Shown here one piece after another: positions 1 through 6,269 of a stretch of 11,154 nucleotides of DNA. Source of the DNA: DATGMS01 sp040905145 (GTDB lineage: Bacteria; Bacteroidota; Bacteroidia; Cytophagales; Cyclobacteriaceae). The first letter of the stretch is position 1; every line of letters starts with the position of its first letter. The DNA lies in NCBI GenBank assembly GCA_040905145.1, contig JBBDSC010000036.1, positions 1-11,154 on the forward strand, written 5' to 3'. A program made the translations under genes and the position numbers. The notes under the pieces were generated by a model. That model was not told the DNA's origin. It ran no database searches and was given only the letters and a program-made list of their open reading frames with translations.

Positions 1-20
1 GTGGATAACTATAACAGTAG

Positions 21-113
21 TATCTTTATAAAATACTATTTTGTAAATCTAAAGGTCCGGCAGGCAGGGTTGAACAAGTTTTAGACTATGGGCTTGAGGT
101 AATAAATAAATAG
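21..113 (+). pseudogene. possible 3' remnant of an unidentified gene
   Basis: A short open frame runs from just after an in-frame TAG at 18-20 to a TAG stop at 111-113. Its last 20 codons (51-110) read KGPAGRVEQVLDYGLEVINK, which has the charged/hydrophobic rhythm of a real helical protein C-terminus. The codons before that (YLYKILFCKS) are AT-rich and unconvincing. There is no plausible start codon. It could be the tail of a decayed gene or of a gene broken near position 45, or chance. I do not recognise the family. Confidence 0.2.
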
Positions 114-221
114 AAAAAATGTCAACTAAATTCAGGACGTGACATGCCCCAGTGGAGAAGTTGCCAAGGTTTAATTGCCCTGTCCTTCAGATGAGGGGGA
201 AAGGAATGGAGAGAGAAGTTT

Positions 222-271
222 GGGCTCTAGCCCCATTAAAGGCCCACCCGGGATGATTTGGCTAAAGCCAA
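222..271. repeat. pair of REP-like palindromes
   Basis: Two small perfect hairpins lie close together. GGGCT-CT-AGCCC spans 222-233 and TTGGCT-AA-AGCCAA spans 258-271. Both are variants of a GGCTnnAGCC core. From memory, short GGCTTTAGCC-type palindromes recur between genes in Bacteroidota chromosomes, so this stretch is probably a repetitive extragenic element and not a regulatory site of one gene. The flanking 121-215 is G-rich and non-coding, with no gene visible. The copy number is unknown from this window. Confidence 0.4.
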
Positions 272-322
272 CGGCAATTGAATAAAAGGCCAAAAATAGT
301 CCCCGGAAAATCGGACACAGTT

Positions 323-341
323 TTTAGGATTTTATCCTAAA
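323..341. terminator. hairpin downstream of folE
   Basis: TTTAGGA-TTTTA-TCCTAAA is a perfect 7-bp inverted repeat with a 5-nt loop, starting about 20 bp past the folE stop codon. Its position suits a transcript end. On the folE (minus) strand, however, it is followed by AACTGTG and not a U-tract; the T-rich side lies on the plus strand. It is therefore either a weak or bidirectional terminator or an RNA 3'-end stabiliser. Confidence 0.4.
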
Positions 342-361
342 TTATTCTTTTTATAATTTTA

Positions 362-1060
362 TTAATCCAAAGATACGTACTGCAAAAACTCAATTCGAGA
401 CTGTTCATCATTCTCAAATCTTCCACCATAGAAGGAGGTAACTGTATTACTGTTGACATCCTTGATCCCCCGGGAAGATACGCACATATGGTGGGCATCT
501 ATAATCACGACTACATCCTCCGTACCAAGTATTGTTTTTAGGGAATGTCCTATTTGCATGGTCAATCTTTCTTGAACCTGAGGTCTGCTGGAAAAATATT
601 GTACAATCCGGTTAATTTTTGATAAACCTATGACATTACCGTTTGAAATGTACCCAACATGGGCCTTTCCATAAATGGGGACAAAATGGTGCTCACAATA
701 GGAAAAAAGAGTAATATCTTTTTCCACCAGCATTTCATTGTACTTGTATTTATTTTCAAAAAGTTTTACATCCGGCATATTCTTGGGATCCAAACCGCTG
801 AAAACTTCATTGATAAACATTTTTGCCACTCTTTTTGGGGTGCCTTTTAGACTATCATCATTTAAATCCAGCCCCAATACGTGCATAATTTCCTTGAAAT
901 GTTTTTCTATCAAATCAATCTTTAGCTCATCATCCATCTCAAAGGCGTCCTCCCTCATGGGCGTGGCATGGGAAGTTCCAATGTGCTCATCCCCTACTTC
1001 ATCAATGGAATGATTAAGTTTTATTCCCATTGCATTCAACAAAGTTTCTTTCCGTTTCAT
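362..1060 (-). CDS. folE: GTP cyclohydrolase I
   Basis: This cytoplasmic enzyme converts GTP to 7,8-dihydroneopterin triphosphate plus formate, the entry step to tetrahydrofolate and, in bacteria with QueD, to queuosine. The 232-residue protein has the family hallmarks: the zinc ligands Cys122 and His125 in SYCEHHFVPIYGKAHVGYI, catalytic His124, His191 and third zinc ligand Cys193 in DAHHMCVSSRG, and the GLSKINRIVQYFSSRPQVQE stretch that shapes the active site. The N-terminal 35 residues are a variable extension common in Bacteroidota FolE. The start at 1060 makes a 47-nt overlap with queD; Met11 (start 1030) would shorten this to 17 nt and is also possible. Translation is probably coupled to queD. 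The identification is very secure; the exact start is not. Confidence 0.97.
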   Translation of the reverse strand: MKRKETLLNAMGIKLNHSIDEVGDEHIGTSHATPMREDAFEMDDELKIDLIEKHFKEIMHVLGLDLNDDSLKGTPKRVAKMFINEVFSGLDPKNMPDVKLFENKYKYNEMLVEKDITLFSYCEHHFVPIYGKAHVGYISNGNVIGLSKINRIVQYFSSRPQVQERLTMQIGHSLKTILGTEDVVVIIDAHHMCVSSRGIKDVNSNTVTSFYGGRFENDEQSRIEFLQYVSLD

Positions 1061-1430
1061 ATAATCGAACTATTAGGTCGTATTTATCTTCTATTTTACT
1101 TCTTAAAATATCCCAAATAACCACAGCAATGTTTTCTGCACTTGGGTTGAGGTTTTTAAATTCATCTGTATCAAGGTTTAGATTTTTATGATCAAATTTT
1201 TTAAGTATATGTTCCTTAATCAGCCTGCTTAAGGTTTTCATGTCATATACATACCCGGTTTCCGGATCAATCGGCCCTACTAACTTTATGACCAGCTCAT
1301 AGTTATGGCCGTGGTAATTGGGATTGTTGCATTTTCCAAAAACCGTCCGGTTTTTGTCTTCCGTCCAACTAGGATTGTGGAGCCGATGCGCAGCGTTAAA
1401 ATGCTCTTTTCGGAAAACCGCTATTTTCAT
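1014..1430 (-). CDS. queD: 6-carboxytetrahydropterin synthase / PTPS-family protein (QueD-like)
   Basis: This is a 138-residue enzyme of the 6-pyruvoyl-tetrahydropterin synthase fold, expected to act on dihydroneopterin triphosphate, the product of the adjacent folE. Zinc ligands are His15 (FNAAHRLHN) and His40/His42 (NYHGHNY). The catalytic Cys34 lies in FGKCNNPNYHGH, the Asp80-His81 pair in FDHKNLN, PSAEN at 96-100 and the pterin-anchoring Glu125 in YETERN. The intact Cys argues against the PTPS-III type that bypasses folB. In bacteria the usual role is to make 6-carboxy-5,6,7,8-tetrahydropterin for queuosine and other deazapurines, but the eukaryote-like CNNPN motif leaves true PTPS activity possible. 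No queC, queE or queF is in the window. It is the first gene of the leftward queD-folE pair. No preQ1 riboswitch was recognised upstream. Confidence 0.92.
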   Translation of the reverse strand: MKIAVFRKEHFNAAHRLHNPSWTEDKNRTVFGKCNNPNYHGHNYELVIKLVGPIDPETGYVYDMKTLSRLIKEHILKKFDHKNLNLDTDEFKNLNPSAENIAVVIWDILRSKIEDKYDLIVRLYETERNFVECNGNKT

Positions 1431-1561
1431 TTGCAGTATATTTTAATATTGAATTATATTTATATTATTGTAGGCTAAAAACCGTTATTCCAACAGCTGC
1501 CTTTTTAACAACCAAAATGGTGAAATCAGTTCAAAGTTGACAAATAAAACCGCCATTCAGA

Positions 1562-1602
1562 AAAAAGGCCTATTATATTTCGCCATTTCACTTGGCCTTT
1601 TT
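1562..1602. repeat. 9-bp inverted repeat in the queD / L,D-transpeptidase spacer
   Basis: AAAAAGGCC (1562-1570) and GGCCTTTTT (1594-1602) are exact inverted copies separated by 23 nt. Read on either strand, the structure ends in a run of T (U), as in a bidirectional terminator, yet it lies between two divergent genes. Inside it CGCCATT occurs twice (1551-1557 just outside, and 1581-1587). Its right arm overlaps the proposed -33 element of the rightward promoter, so it could also be a regulatory site. Confidence 0.4.
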
Positions 1603-1621
1603 CTTTTCGGAACTTATTTTG
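1592..1621 (+). promoter_or_regulatory. candidate Bacteroidota-type promoter for the YkuD_2 gene
   Basis: TTG at 1592-1594, then 19 nt, then TTATTTTG at 1614-1621. The Bacteroidota primary-sigma consensus is roughly TTTG, about 19 nt, TAnnTTTG, so the -7 box matches at all but one fixed position and the spacing is right. The start codon follows at 1644. This is a pattern match only. Confidence 0.4.
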
Positions 1622-1643
1622 TTCTCATAACTGTTAAAGCAAC

Positions 1644-2375
1644 ATGTATAAAATAATCACCCTATTTATCTTATTCATTGTAAGCCCGATACTTTCCGCA
1701 AATGTTACTCTCCTTGAAAATTTCAATAAGGAGGATTTTTTGAAACCAAAGATCTCAAAAAATGAAATCTTATTTTCCAAGATCATTGCAAATCTTGAGG
1801 GCGAACACCAAATTCAAAATCCCGAAGTCATCCAATTTGCAATTGCAGGTTATTATAACCTGTTGGAAGAGGGAGCGATAAAAAGTGGAACCCCTCTTAG
1901 TATCATTGATTTTTCCCTTCCTTCCTCCACTGAAAGATTGTGGATCATCGACATAGAAGAGGGGAAACTCCTTCATCATTCATTGGTTTCCCATGGCCGA
2001 AATTCAGGTGGATTGATGGCAAAGGAATTTTCAAATGTAAATTCCAGTTTCATGAGCAGCATTGGCTTTTATGTGACCGGGGAAACCTATCAGGGAAAAC
2101 ACGGCTATTCCCTTAGACTTGACGGTGTGGAAAAAGGATTCAACCATAATGCAAGAAAAAGAGCCATCGTTATACACGGTGCCGATTATGCCAATGAGGA
2201 TTTTGTAAAAACAACAGGCAGATTGGGCAGAAGCCTGGGGTGTCCAGCCTTGCCCATGGATTCCTACAAAGAAATTATTGATACCATAAAAGAAAAGTCC
2301 TGTTTATTTATTTACGGTGAAGATCAAACCTATCTGAATAAATCTACCTTAATCAACCATTTGGTTAAAATTTAA
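1644..2375 (+). CDS. secreted L,D-transpeptidase-fold protein (YkuD_2 family)
   Basis: This 243-residue exported protein belongs to the family usually annotated as murein L,D-transpeptidase catalytic domain protein. Residues 1-19 form a signal peptide (hydrophobic stretch ending ILSA-N). The catalytic domain covers about 95-225: SHGRNSGG at 116-123, SSIGFYVTGETYQGKHGYSL at 138-157, His178 in VIHGADY, and the nucleophile Cys200 in GRSLGCPALP. Such proteins act in the periplasm on peptidoglycan peptides, although the activity of this subfamily is less established than that of classical YkuD enzymes. The spacing of the catalytic His and SxGC motif is intact, so the protein is probably active. 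It is monocistronic and convergent with another L,D-transpeptidase gene; the two stop codons overlap. There is no clear Shine-Dalgarno sequence, which is normal in this phylum. Confidence 0.9.
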   Translation: MYKIITLFILFIVSPILSANVTLLENFNKEDFLKPKISKNEILFSKIIANLEGEHQIQNPEVIQFAIAGYYNLLEEGAIKSGTPLSIIDFSLPSSTERLWIIDIEEGKLLHHSLVSHGRNSGGLMAKEFSNVNSSFMSSIGFYVTGETYQGKHGYSLRLDGVEKGFNHNARKRAIVIHGADYANEDFVKTTGRLGRSLGCPALPMDSYKEIIDTIKEKSCLFIYGEDQTYLNKSTLINHLVKI

Positions 2376-4009
2376 AGGAAATATTCTGAGACAGGAATTG
2401 ACAATGCTTCTGCTAATTTTCTGTCCATTCCATAAATATCTTCCCTTACCGCAATGCTTTCTTCACTGCTCCAAACTGTGAGATAAAGTATCCAAACATC
2501 CTTTTCATGATCTAAAGGAACCTTTTTCTCTTCCTCAAAATTCATGGCTTCCTTCTCTTCCTCAAATTTCATGGCTTCGGATATTTTTTCCGTGTCCCAA
2601 TCTCCAGAGCCTTCCAATAAAAGGGTAGCAAATTCTTCAGCTTTTTCCATACGGATACATCCAGAACTAAAGGTTCTTTCATCTACGGAAAATAAATGTT
2701 TGGCGGGGGAATCATGGATATAGATACTATAATTGTTAGGAAACATAAACTTCACCCTACCCAATGGATTTTGGCCTCCTGGTTTTTGCCTTATCAGGTA
2801 TGGAAAATCCTCTTCATCCTCTAGACTTTCCCAATCCACCTCCTCATAGTCAATTTCATTTTCCTGAAAATCCAATACTTTCATATTGTTCTGTTCCAAG
2901 TAACTGAGATCCTTTTGTATGGATGGAATGACATCTTCCCATAAGATCGTTTGTGGCAGTGTCCAGGTGGGACTGAATACCAAATAACTCATTTCTGCCT
3001 TAAATACCGGCGTTTGCCGGTACTCTTTGCCCACCACTACCCTGGAGGAAAATATAGTGTCTCCATCTTGCACATAGAAAAGATGGTAATCAGGAATATT
3101 TACTATGATCTTGTCCTTTTTGTTATCTGTAAAATCCGGCAACCATCTCAACCGTTCAAGATTCACTTTAATTTTAGCCAGAAAATCAGCCTGACTGTAA
3201 TTAATGGCTGCGAAAAAATCTTTCCCTATCACCCCATCATCAATTAAACCATGCCTTTTCTGGAATTTCTTTACTGCTTCAAACAACTCATCATCATACA
3301 CCTCTTTCCCATTTCCCGAGCCTCCCGGTAAATCATCCAAAAAAGCTAATTTTTGTCGTAGGGAAGGAATGGAAAGGTGCCGATCCCCTTTCCCAATTTT
3401 TGCTGATAGTGAATCCACCAGGGTTATTTCTACCTGTTTTCCCAATTGGTTTTTCAGCAGGTTTTTCAATTCCTCATACCGAGGATTGTCCGGCCTCAGC
3501 AAAGTAAAAATTTCCTGAAGGTTGCCCCCTCCTTTTGCAATGGAGCCTAAAACTTCCTCATAGCTAACGGTAGGCGCTTTGCGCTCCAGTTTCCAATCCT
3601 TATGAATGGCACCCGGATCAATCATGCCAATATTTAAATCCGAGGCCAATGCCAAAAAAGATTGGCTTAGGGCAATATCCAATGCCGCATGTGCAGATGG
3701 ATCTTTGGATTCTTTGATCTTTTCAAGAAGCTGGATTTGCTTCCCGGATAAGTAATTGCTCTTTTCCAATCCATCAAATACCACTTTATCCAACTCCTCT
3801 AAATAGTTCTGGCCCACTTTCCTTAAACCGCCACTTTCTACCCAGATGGGTTTAAAATCATTTTCAGCATAAACTTTGGTTAAGCTGGTGTCGTTGGCTG
3901 ACTCTTGTATCAAGGACTCGATACCATCTGAAATTTCATTTTGGGAGGGCTTTTGACAGGAAAAAACAATAATAAATACAGGAATATAATAGGCAATTTT
4001 AAATTTCAT
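2372..4009 (-). CDS. LdtD/YcbB-like L,D-transpeptidase lipoprotein
   Basis: This enzyme of about 545 residues is expected to form 3-3 cross-links in periplasmic peptidoglycan. The frame is open from 4093, but the start at 4009 is preferred because it places a lipoprotein signal at the N-terminus (hydrophobic IPVFIIVFSC, lipid Cys18). With that start, a scaffold region is followed by a peptidoglycan-binding_1 domain at about 236-270 (AVKKFQKRHGLIDDGVIG). The catalytic domain runs from about 299 to 467: RVVVGKEYRQTPVF, IHDSP with His432, and SSGCIRM with nucleophile Cys451 and Arg453. The C-terminal LYLTVWSSEESIAVREDIYG matches the YcbB-type tail. An in-frame 9-residue tandem duplication sits in the loop before that tail. 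The catalytic motifs are complete. The gene converges on the YkuD_2 gene with interlocked stop codons. Confidence 0.93.
   Translation of the reverse strand: MKFKIAYYIPVFIIVFSCQKPSQNEISDGIESLIQESANDTSLTKVYAENDFKPIWVESGGLRKVGQNYLEELDKVVFDGLEKSNYLSGKQIQLLEKIKESKDPSAHAALDIALSQSFLALASDLNIGMIDPGAIHKDWKLERKAPTVSYEEVLGSIAKGGGNLQEIFTLLRPDNPRYEELKNLLKNQLGKQVEITLVDSLSAKIGKGDRHLSIPSLRQKLAFLDDLPGGSGNGKEVYDDELFEAVKKFQKRHGLIDDGVIGKDFFAAINYSQADFLAKIKVNLERLRWLPDFTDNKKDKIIVNIPDYHLFYVQDGDTIFSSRVVVGKEYRQTPVFKAEMSYLVFSPTWTLPQTILWEDVIPSIQKDLSYLEQNNMKVLDFQENEIDYEEVDWESLEDEEDFPYLIRQKPGGQNPLGRVKFMFPNNYSIYIHDSPAKHLFSVDERTFSSGCIRMEKAEEFATLLLEGSGDWDTEKISEAMKFEEEKEAMNFEEEKKVPLDHEKDVWILYLTVWSSEESIAVREDIYGMDRKLAEALSIPVSEYFL
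2526..2579. repeat. 27-bp tandem duplication inside the LdtD-like gene
   Basis: Two adjacent 27-bp units, 2526-2552 and 2553-2579, differ at only two positions. On the coding strand they encode EAMKFEEEK followed by EAMNFEEEK (about residues 478-495), in frame. The repeat sits in a variable surface loop between the YkuD domain and the conserved C-terminal strand, so it should be tolerated. It looks like a recent slippage or unequal-crossover event. Confidence 0.9.
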
Positions 4010-4106
4010 AAAAACTTTGGGATAGGTTGAAAAATGAAATGCAAATGCTATGCCTAAAGGCAGCCACAATTTGGATTTAAGGTACTTTAGCATTTGATGT
4101 TCTAAG

Positions 4107-4245
4107 CCCGGAGGGTTGCTATGATTATAGAAAAAACCGCATCATCCGTCTATTTAACCCCAGAAGGGGTGACAGTGTGCTTTTTCATTTAAACAGGCAA
4201 TGCCTCCATTGATGCCCATATTCTGCCATCCCTCCGGGATTTTTT
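4107..4245. repeat. REP-like palindrome cluster
   Basis: The spacer between the two leftward genes contains several hairpins. CCCGGAGGG lies at 4107-4115, ACCCC-AGAA-GGGGT at 4157-4170, an arm pair GGCAATG/CATTGATGCC at 4196-4216 with a 2-nt bulge, and ATCCC-TCC-GGGAT at 4228-4240 followed by five T. The first and last cores are exact reverse complements (CCCGGAGGG and CCCTCCGGG). The tract ATTATAGAAAAAACC between the first two resembles the linker of repeated CCCC/GGGG elements I recall from Bacteroidota genomes. It is probably a repetitive extragenic element; the last hairpin is terminator-like only on the plus strand, where no gene precedes it. Confidence 0.5.
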
Positions 4246-4267
4246 CCTGTTTTCACTTGTCAAGGCA

Positions 4268-5383
4268 TTAATTTTTTTCCACAGAGACATCATCCACATA
4301 CCAGCCATTATTAATCCAAGCACCGTTTGATGTAAAATAAAAGGCAATCCGGACATTTGAATCCCCATATTCTGATAAATCAATGACATGTTGTGTCCAT
4401 ACAGGACTTGATCCATCAAAATCAGGATCTGAAACGGTTTCCCATTCCCCTCCATCCACAGAAACCTGAACAAGGCCCTTATCACCGGAAGCAAACAGGT
4501 ACCAATGCCAGAACTTCAACTGGATTTTCTCCCCTGACTGTACACCTGGCAACGAAATGGAAGGGCTGATCAGACGCGTATTGGCATTATCAGAGTAATC
4601 CCCGCCTAAAACTGTTCCGGCCACCTGCTGACCGGAATGGGCAGACTCAGGACCCGGTGTTGCCTCCCCAACCTCCCATAAACCATTGTCTACACTCCAA
4701 TCTCCTATTCCGTTTTCAAAATCCATTTCAGACACCCCTACCGGATCAGATGCGGAGGAAGTGGTAAACTCCCAAACCTCTCCTGTTGTAACCCCACCTT
4801 GACTGTCGGTAATGATGACCTGCCAATAATAGGTGGTCCCGCTTTCCAGATTATCGATTTGAATGGCCTTGCTATCGTAATCCGATACAAGCGATTCAAC
4901 AGGTGGATTTACGGTATCAAAGAGAACCTCATAAGTCAATGAATCGCCATCCTCGTCGGTCGTGGACCAGTCGAGGATTATGGAGGTCGGTTGGTCCACA
5001 GCTCCGGGAGTTGGGGAATTATTGTCCGGTTCATCGGGAGGATTGTTAACAATAACGGGATCAAGTGTTATGTCACCCGGCGTGGTCACTCCTGCCGTAA
5101 CTGTTACCTCAACCGTATCGGAAATATAATCTGTTTTGGAGGCAATAATTTTGTACTGACCAGGGCTTGCACCGGAAATGGTATAATCACCCTCACTATC
5201 TGATTTAACAGAACCCGTTGCTGGATCTGTTTTAATATCGGCCCCATCGATGGGGGCCCCGTTTTCTGAATTGGTTACTTTCCCTGAAATGGTCCCTGTT
5301 GTAGGACCTGGATCTGTATCTTCTGTACAGGTGCAGAAAACAGTGAAAAGAGCAATTAAAACGATGTTTTTTATACTTTTCAT
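4268..5383 (-). CDS. multidomain surface-type lipoprotein (carboxypeptidase-regulatory-like, Fn3-like, jelly-roll)
   Basis: This 371-residue exported protein is of unknown specific function. The N-terminal hydrophobic segment ends in VFCTCTEDTDPG; Cys17 or Cys19 is the likely lipidation site, though neither lipobox is canonical. Three modules follow. Residues 30-108 form a carboxypeptidase-regulatory-like beta-sandwich (GTISGKVTNSENGAPIDGAD). Residues 115-208 form a fibronectin-III/cadherin-like domain (DWSTTDEDGDSLTYEVLF, TTYYWQVIITD). Residues 218-368 form a jelly-roll of the MAM/peptidase-M6 C-terminal type, starting MDFENGIGDWS and ending NNGWYVDDVSV. No catalytic motif is visible and no type IX C-terminal sorting domain is evident. 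Such arrangements usually mediate binding or adhesion at the cell surface. It appears to be monocistronic, with a REP-like cluster after its stop. Confidence 0.85.
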   Translation of the reverse strand: MKSIKNIVLIALFTVFCTCTEDTDPGPTTGTISGKVTNSENGAPIDGADIKTDPATGSVKSDSEGDYTISGASPGQYKIIASKTDYISDTVEVTVTAGVTTPGDITLDPVIVNNPPDEPDNNSPTPGAVDQPTSIILDWSTTDEDGDSLTYEVLFDTVNPPVESLVSDYDSKAIQIDNLESGTTYYWQVIITDSQGGVTTGEVWEFTTSSASDPVGVSEMDFENGIGDWSVDNGLWEVGEATPGPESAHSGQQVAGTVLGGDYSDNANTRLISPSISLPGVQSGEKIQLKFWHWYLFASGDKGLVQVSVDGGEWETVSDPDFDGSSPVWTQHVIDLSEYGDSNVRIAFYFTSNGAWINNGWYVDDVSVEKN

Positions 5384-5489
5384 AGGTGTAACTGTTTAAG
5401 ATTAGTCATAATTGTATAAATCCACAAAATGGAAATCAAACCTGATACAGTAAATAATTTACAGTCAACCGTAGTGCAACTATATTAAT

Positions 5490-5678
5490 TTAGGCTTCTT
5501 CATAGGAGGGCTTACCATAAGTAAAATTAACTTCTCCACTCCAGTGTGAAGCAAATTCATATCCAGCACCTGCTGAAATACCCAAGCCAGAATAATTTAT
5601 CAAATCTTTCCCATACAAAGGAGTAAAGGTATAATAGCCGATGCCACCATTGAAATAGGGTGACGGAGCATTTTTTAA
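5490..5678 (-). pseudogene. 3' remnant of an outer-membrane beta-barrel gene
   Basis: Read leftward, an open frame with no start codon runs from an in-frame TAA at 5679-5681 to a TAA stop at 5490-5492. It encodes KNAPSPYFNGGIGYYTFTPL, then YGKDLINYSGLGISAGA, then GYEFASHWSGEVNFTYGK and ends PSYEEA. The alternating aromatic/small residues and the GAGYEF...WSGEVNFTYG pattern are typical of the last strands of an opacity-type or small porin-like beta-barrel. No coding sequence for the earlier strands was found between 5679 and 5745, so the 5' part has been deleted. The piece is too long and protein-like to be chance, but it lacks a start and is not expected to be made. Confidence 0.55.
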
Positions 5679-5745
5679 TTATCGTTAAATGTCACCTGTT
5701 ACCCCTGACCATAGCTATTTCAGATCATATCTTAGCTATTACCAA

Positions 5746-6222
5746 TTACTCGTAGTTTAGTAACTCTTTAGCTTCATCATTTAATCCGATAAGTTTGCAT
5801 TTTTGAACTTTTGAATTACCGTCAATTTGATCAATTTGTTTTAATTTGATCCGGGCACTGCCAAATCCCATTTGAGGAATAGCCTCAATGTAATATTTTT
5901 TATTTGCCTCAAGATTAACAATAAGATCACTTTCATTTTCGGCACGACCAGTAAAAACATATTTTCCAGGGTCAAGTACACTGACGTAGAATTTCTTTGG
6001 ATAAAAACTGGCTAATTGACTGTTATTGCAATCAACATTTAAACCTACGGCAAAACCCAATGCAGAAGTTCGAAAAACATAAACTATAGCTTTGTCTTTT
6101 GAAAGATTTAAATTTTTAGCATTGTTGCTTACATTCGCAGGTAAAACTTTTGTCGAAGAGCAAGAACTTAAGCTTAAAATAATTAAGCTTAAGAGGACGG
6201 TTAATACTACATTTTTTTTCAT
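5746..6222 (-). CDS. DUF2846-like lipoprotein
   Basis: This is a 158-residue predicted lipoprotein with a lysine-containing N-terminus, a hydrophobic core and the lipobox LSSC with lipid Cys21. The mature part follows the pattern of DUF2846 proteins: KAIVYVFRTS at 44-53, a short beta-sandwich core, the LDPGKYVFTGRA turn at 83-93 and NKKYYIEAIPQMGFG at 107-121. The biochemical role of the family is unknown; members are usually envelope-associated. The gene lies 47 bp after the glycine-zipper protein gene and may share its transcript. Two structures deserve note: a 27-bp perfect hairpin inside the signal-peptide codons (6167-6193) and an AT-rich palindrome just upstream of the start (6230-6244). 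The family call rests on pattern, not on a search. Confidence 0.8.
   Translation of the reverse strand: MKKNVVLTVLLSLIILSLSSCSSTKVLPANVSNNAKNLNLSKDKAIVYVFRTSALGFAVGLNVDCNNSQLASFYPKKFYVSVLDPGKYVFTGRAENESDLIVNLEANKKYYIEAIPQMGFGSARIKLKQIDQIDGNSKVQKCKLIGLNDEAKELLNYE
6167..6193. repeat. perfect 11-bp-arm hairpin in signal-peptide codons
   Basis: CTTAAGCTTAA (6167-6177), loop AATAA, TTAAGCTTAAG (6183-6193). The arms are exact reverse complements and each contains the self-palindrome TTAAGCTTAA. On the coding strand they encode the LSLIILSLS portion of the DUF2846-like signal peptide, beginning about ten codons after the start. A repeated Leu-Ser codon pattern may be the origin; the mRNA would fold here. 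Confidence 0.75.
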
Positions 6223-6229
6223 GATCTAA

Positions 6230-6244
6230 ATATTTAGTAAATAT
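6230..6244. promoter_or_regulatory. 15-bp AT-rich palindrome upstream of the DUF2846-like gene
   Basis: ATATTTA-G-TAAATAT is a perfect inverted repeat ending 8 bp from the start codon at 6222. It could be an operator or only AT-rich chance; such A/T-only palindromes are weak evidence. Confidence 0.2.
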
Positions 6245-6269
6245 GGATTTTGGCAATTAATAATAGGCT

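Noticed and set aside
738..1013. 91-codon rightward open frame over folE
   Set aside because: Antisense shadow of folE, whose zinc and active-site motifs are complete; the product is a low-complexity Ser/Phe-rich string.
1431..1643. Possible preQ1 riboswitch upstream of queD
   Set aside because: No preQ1-I or preQ1-II like aptamer core or A-rich tail was found on the minus strand.
4010..4093. 28-residue N-terminal extension of the LdtD-like protein
   Set aside because: The downstream ATG at 4009 gives a clean lipoprotein signal; the extension would bury it.
4228..4245. Intrinsic terminator (ATCCC-TCC-GGGAT plus five T)
   Set aside because: It is oriented for a rightward transcript, but no rightward gene precedes it; better explained as part of the palindrome cluster.
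4189..4494. 101-codon leftward open frame
   Set aside because: It lies mostly over the 3' end of the jelly-roll lipoprotein gene in another frame and matches no domain.
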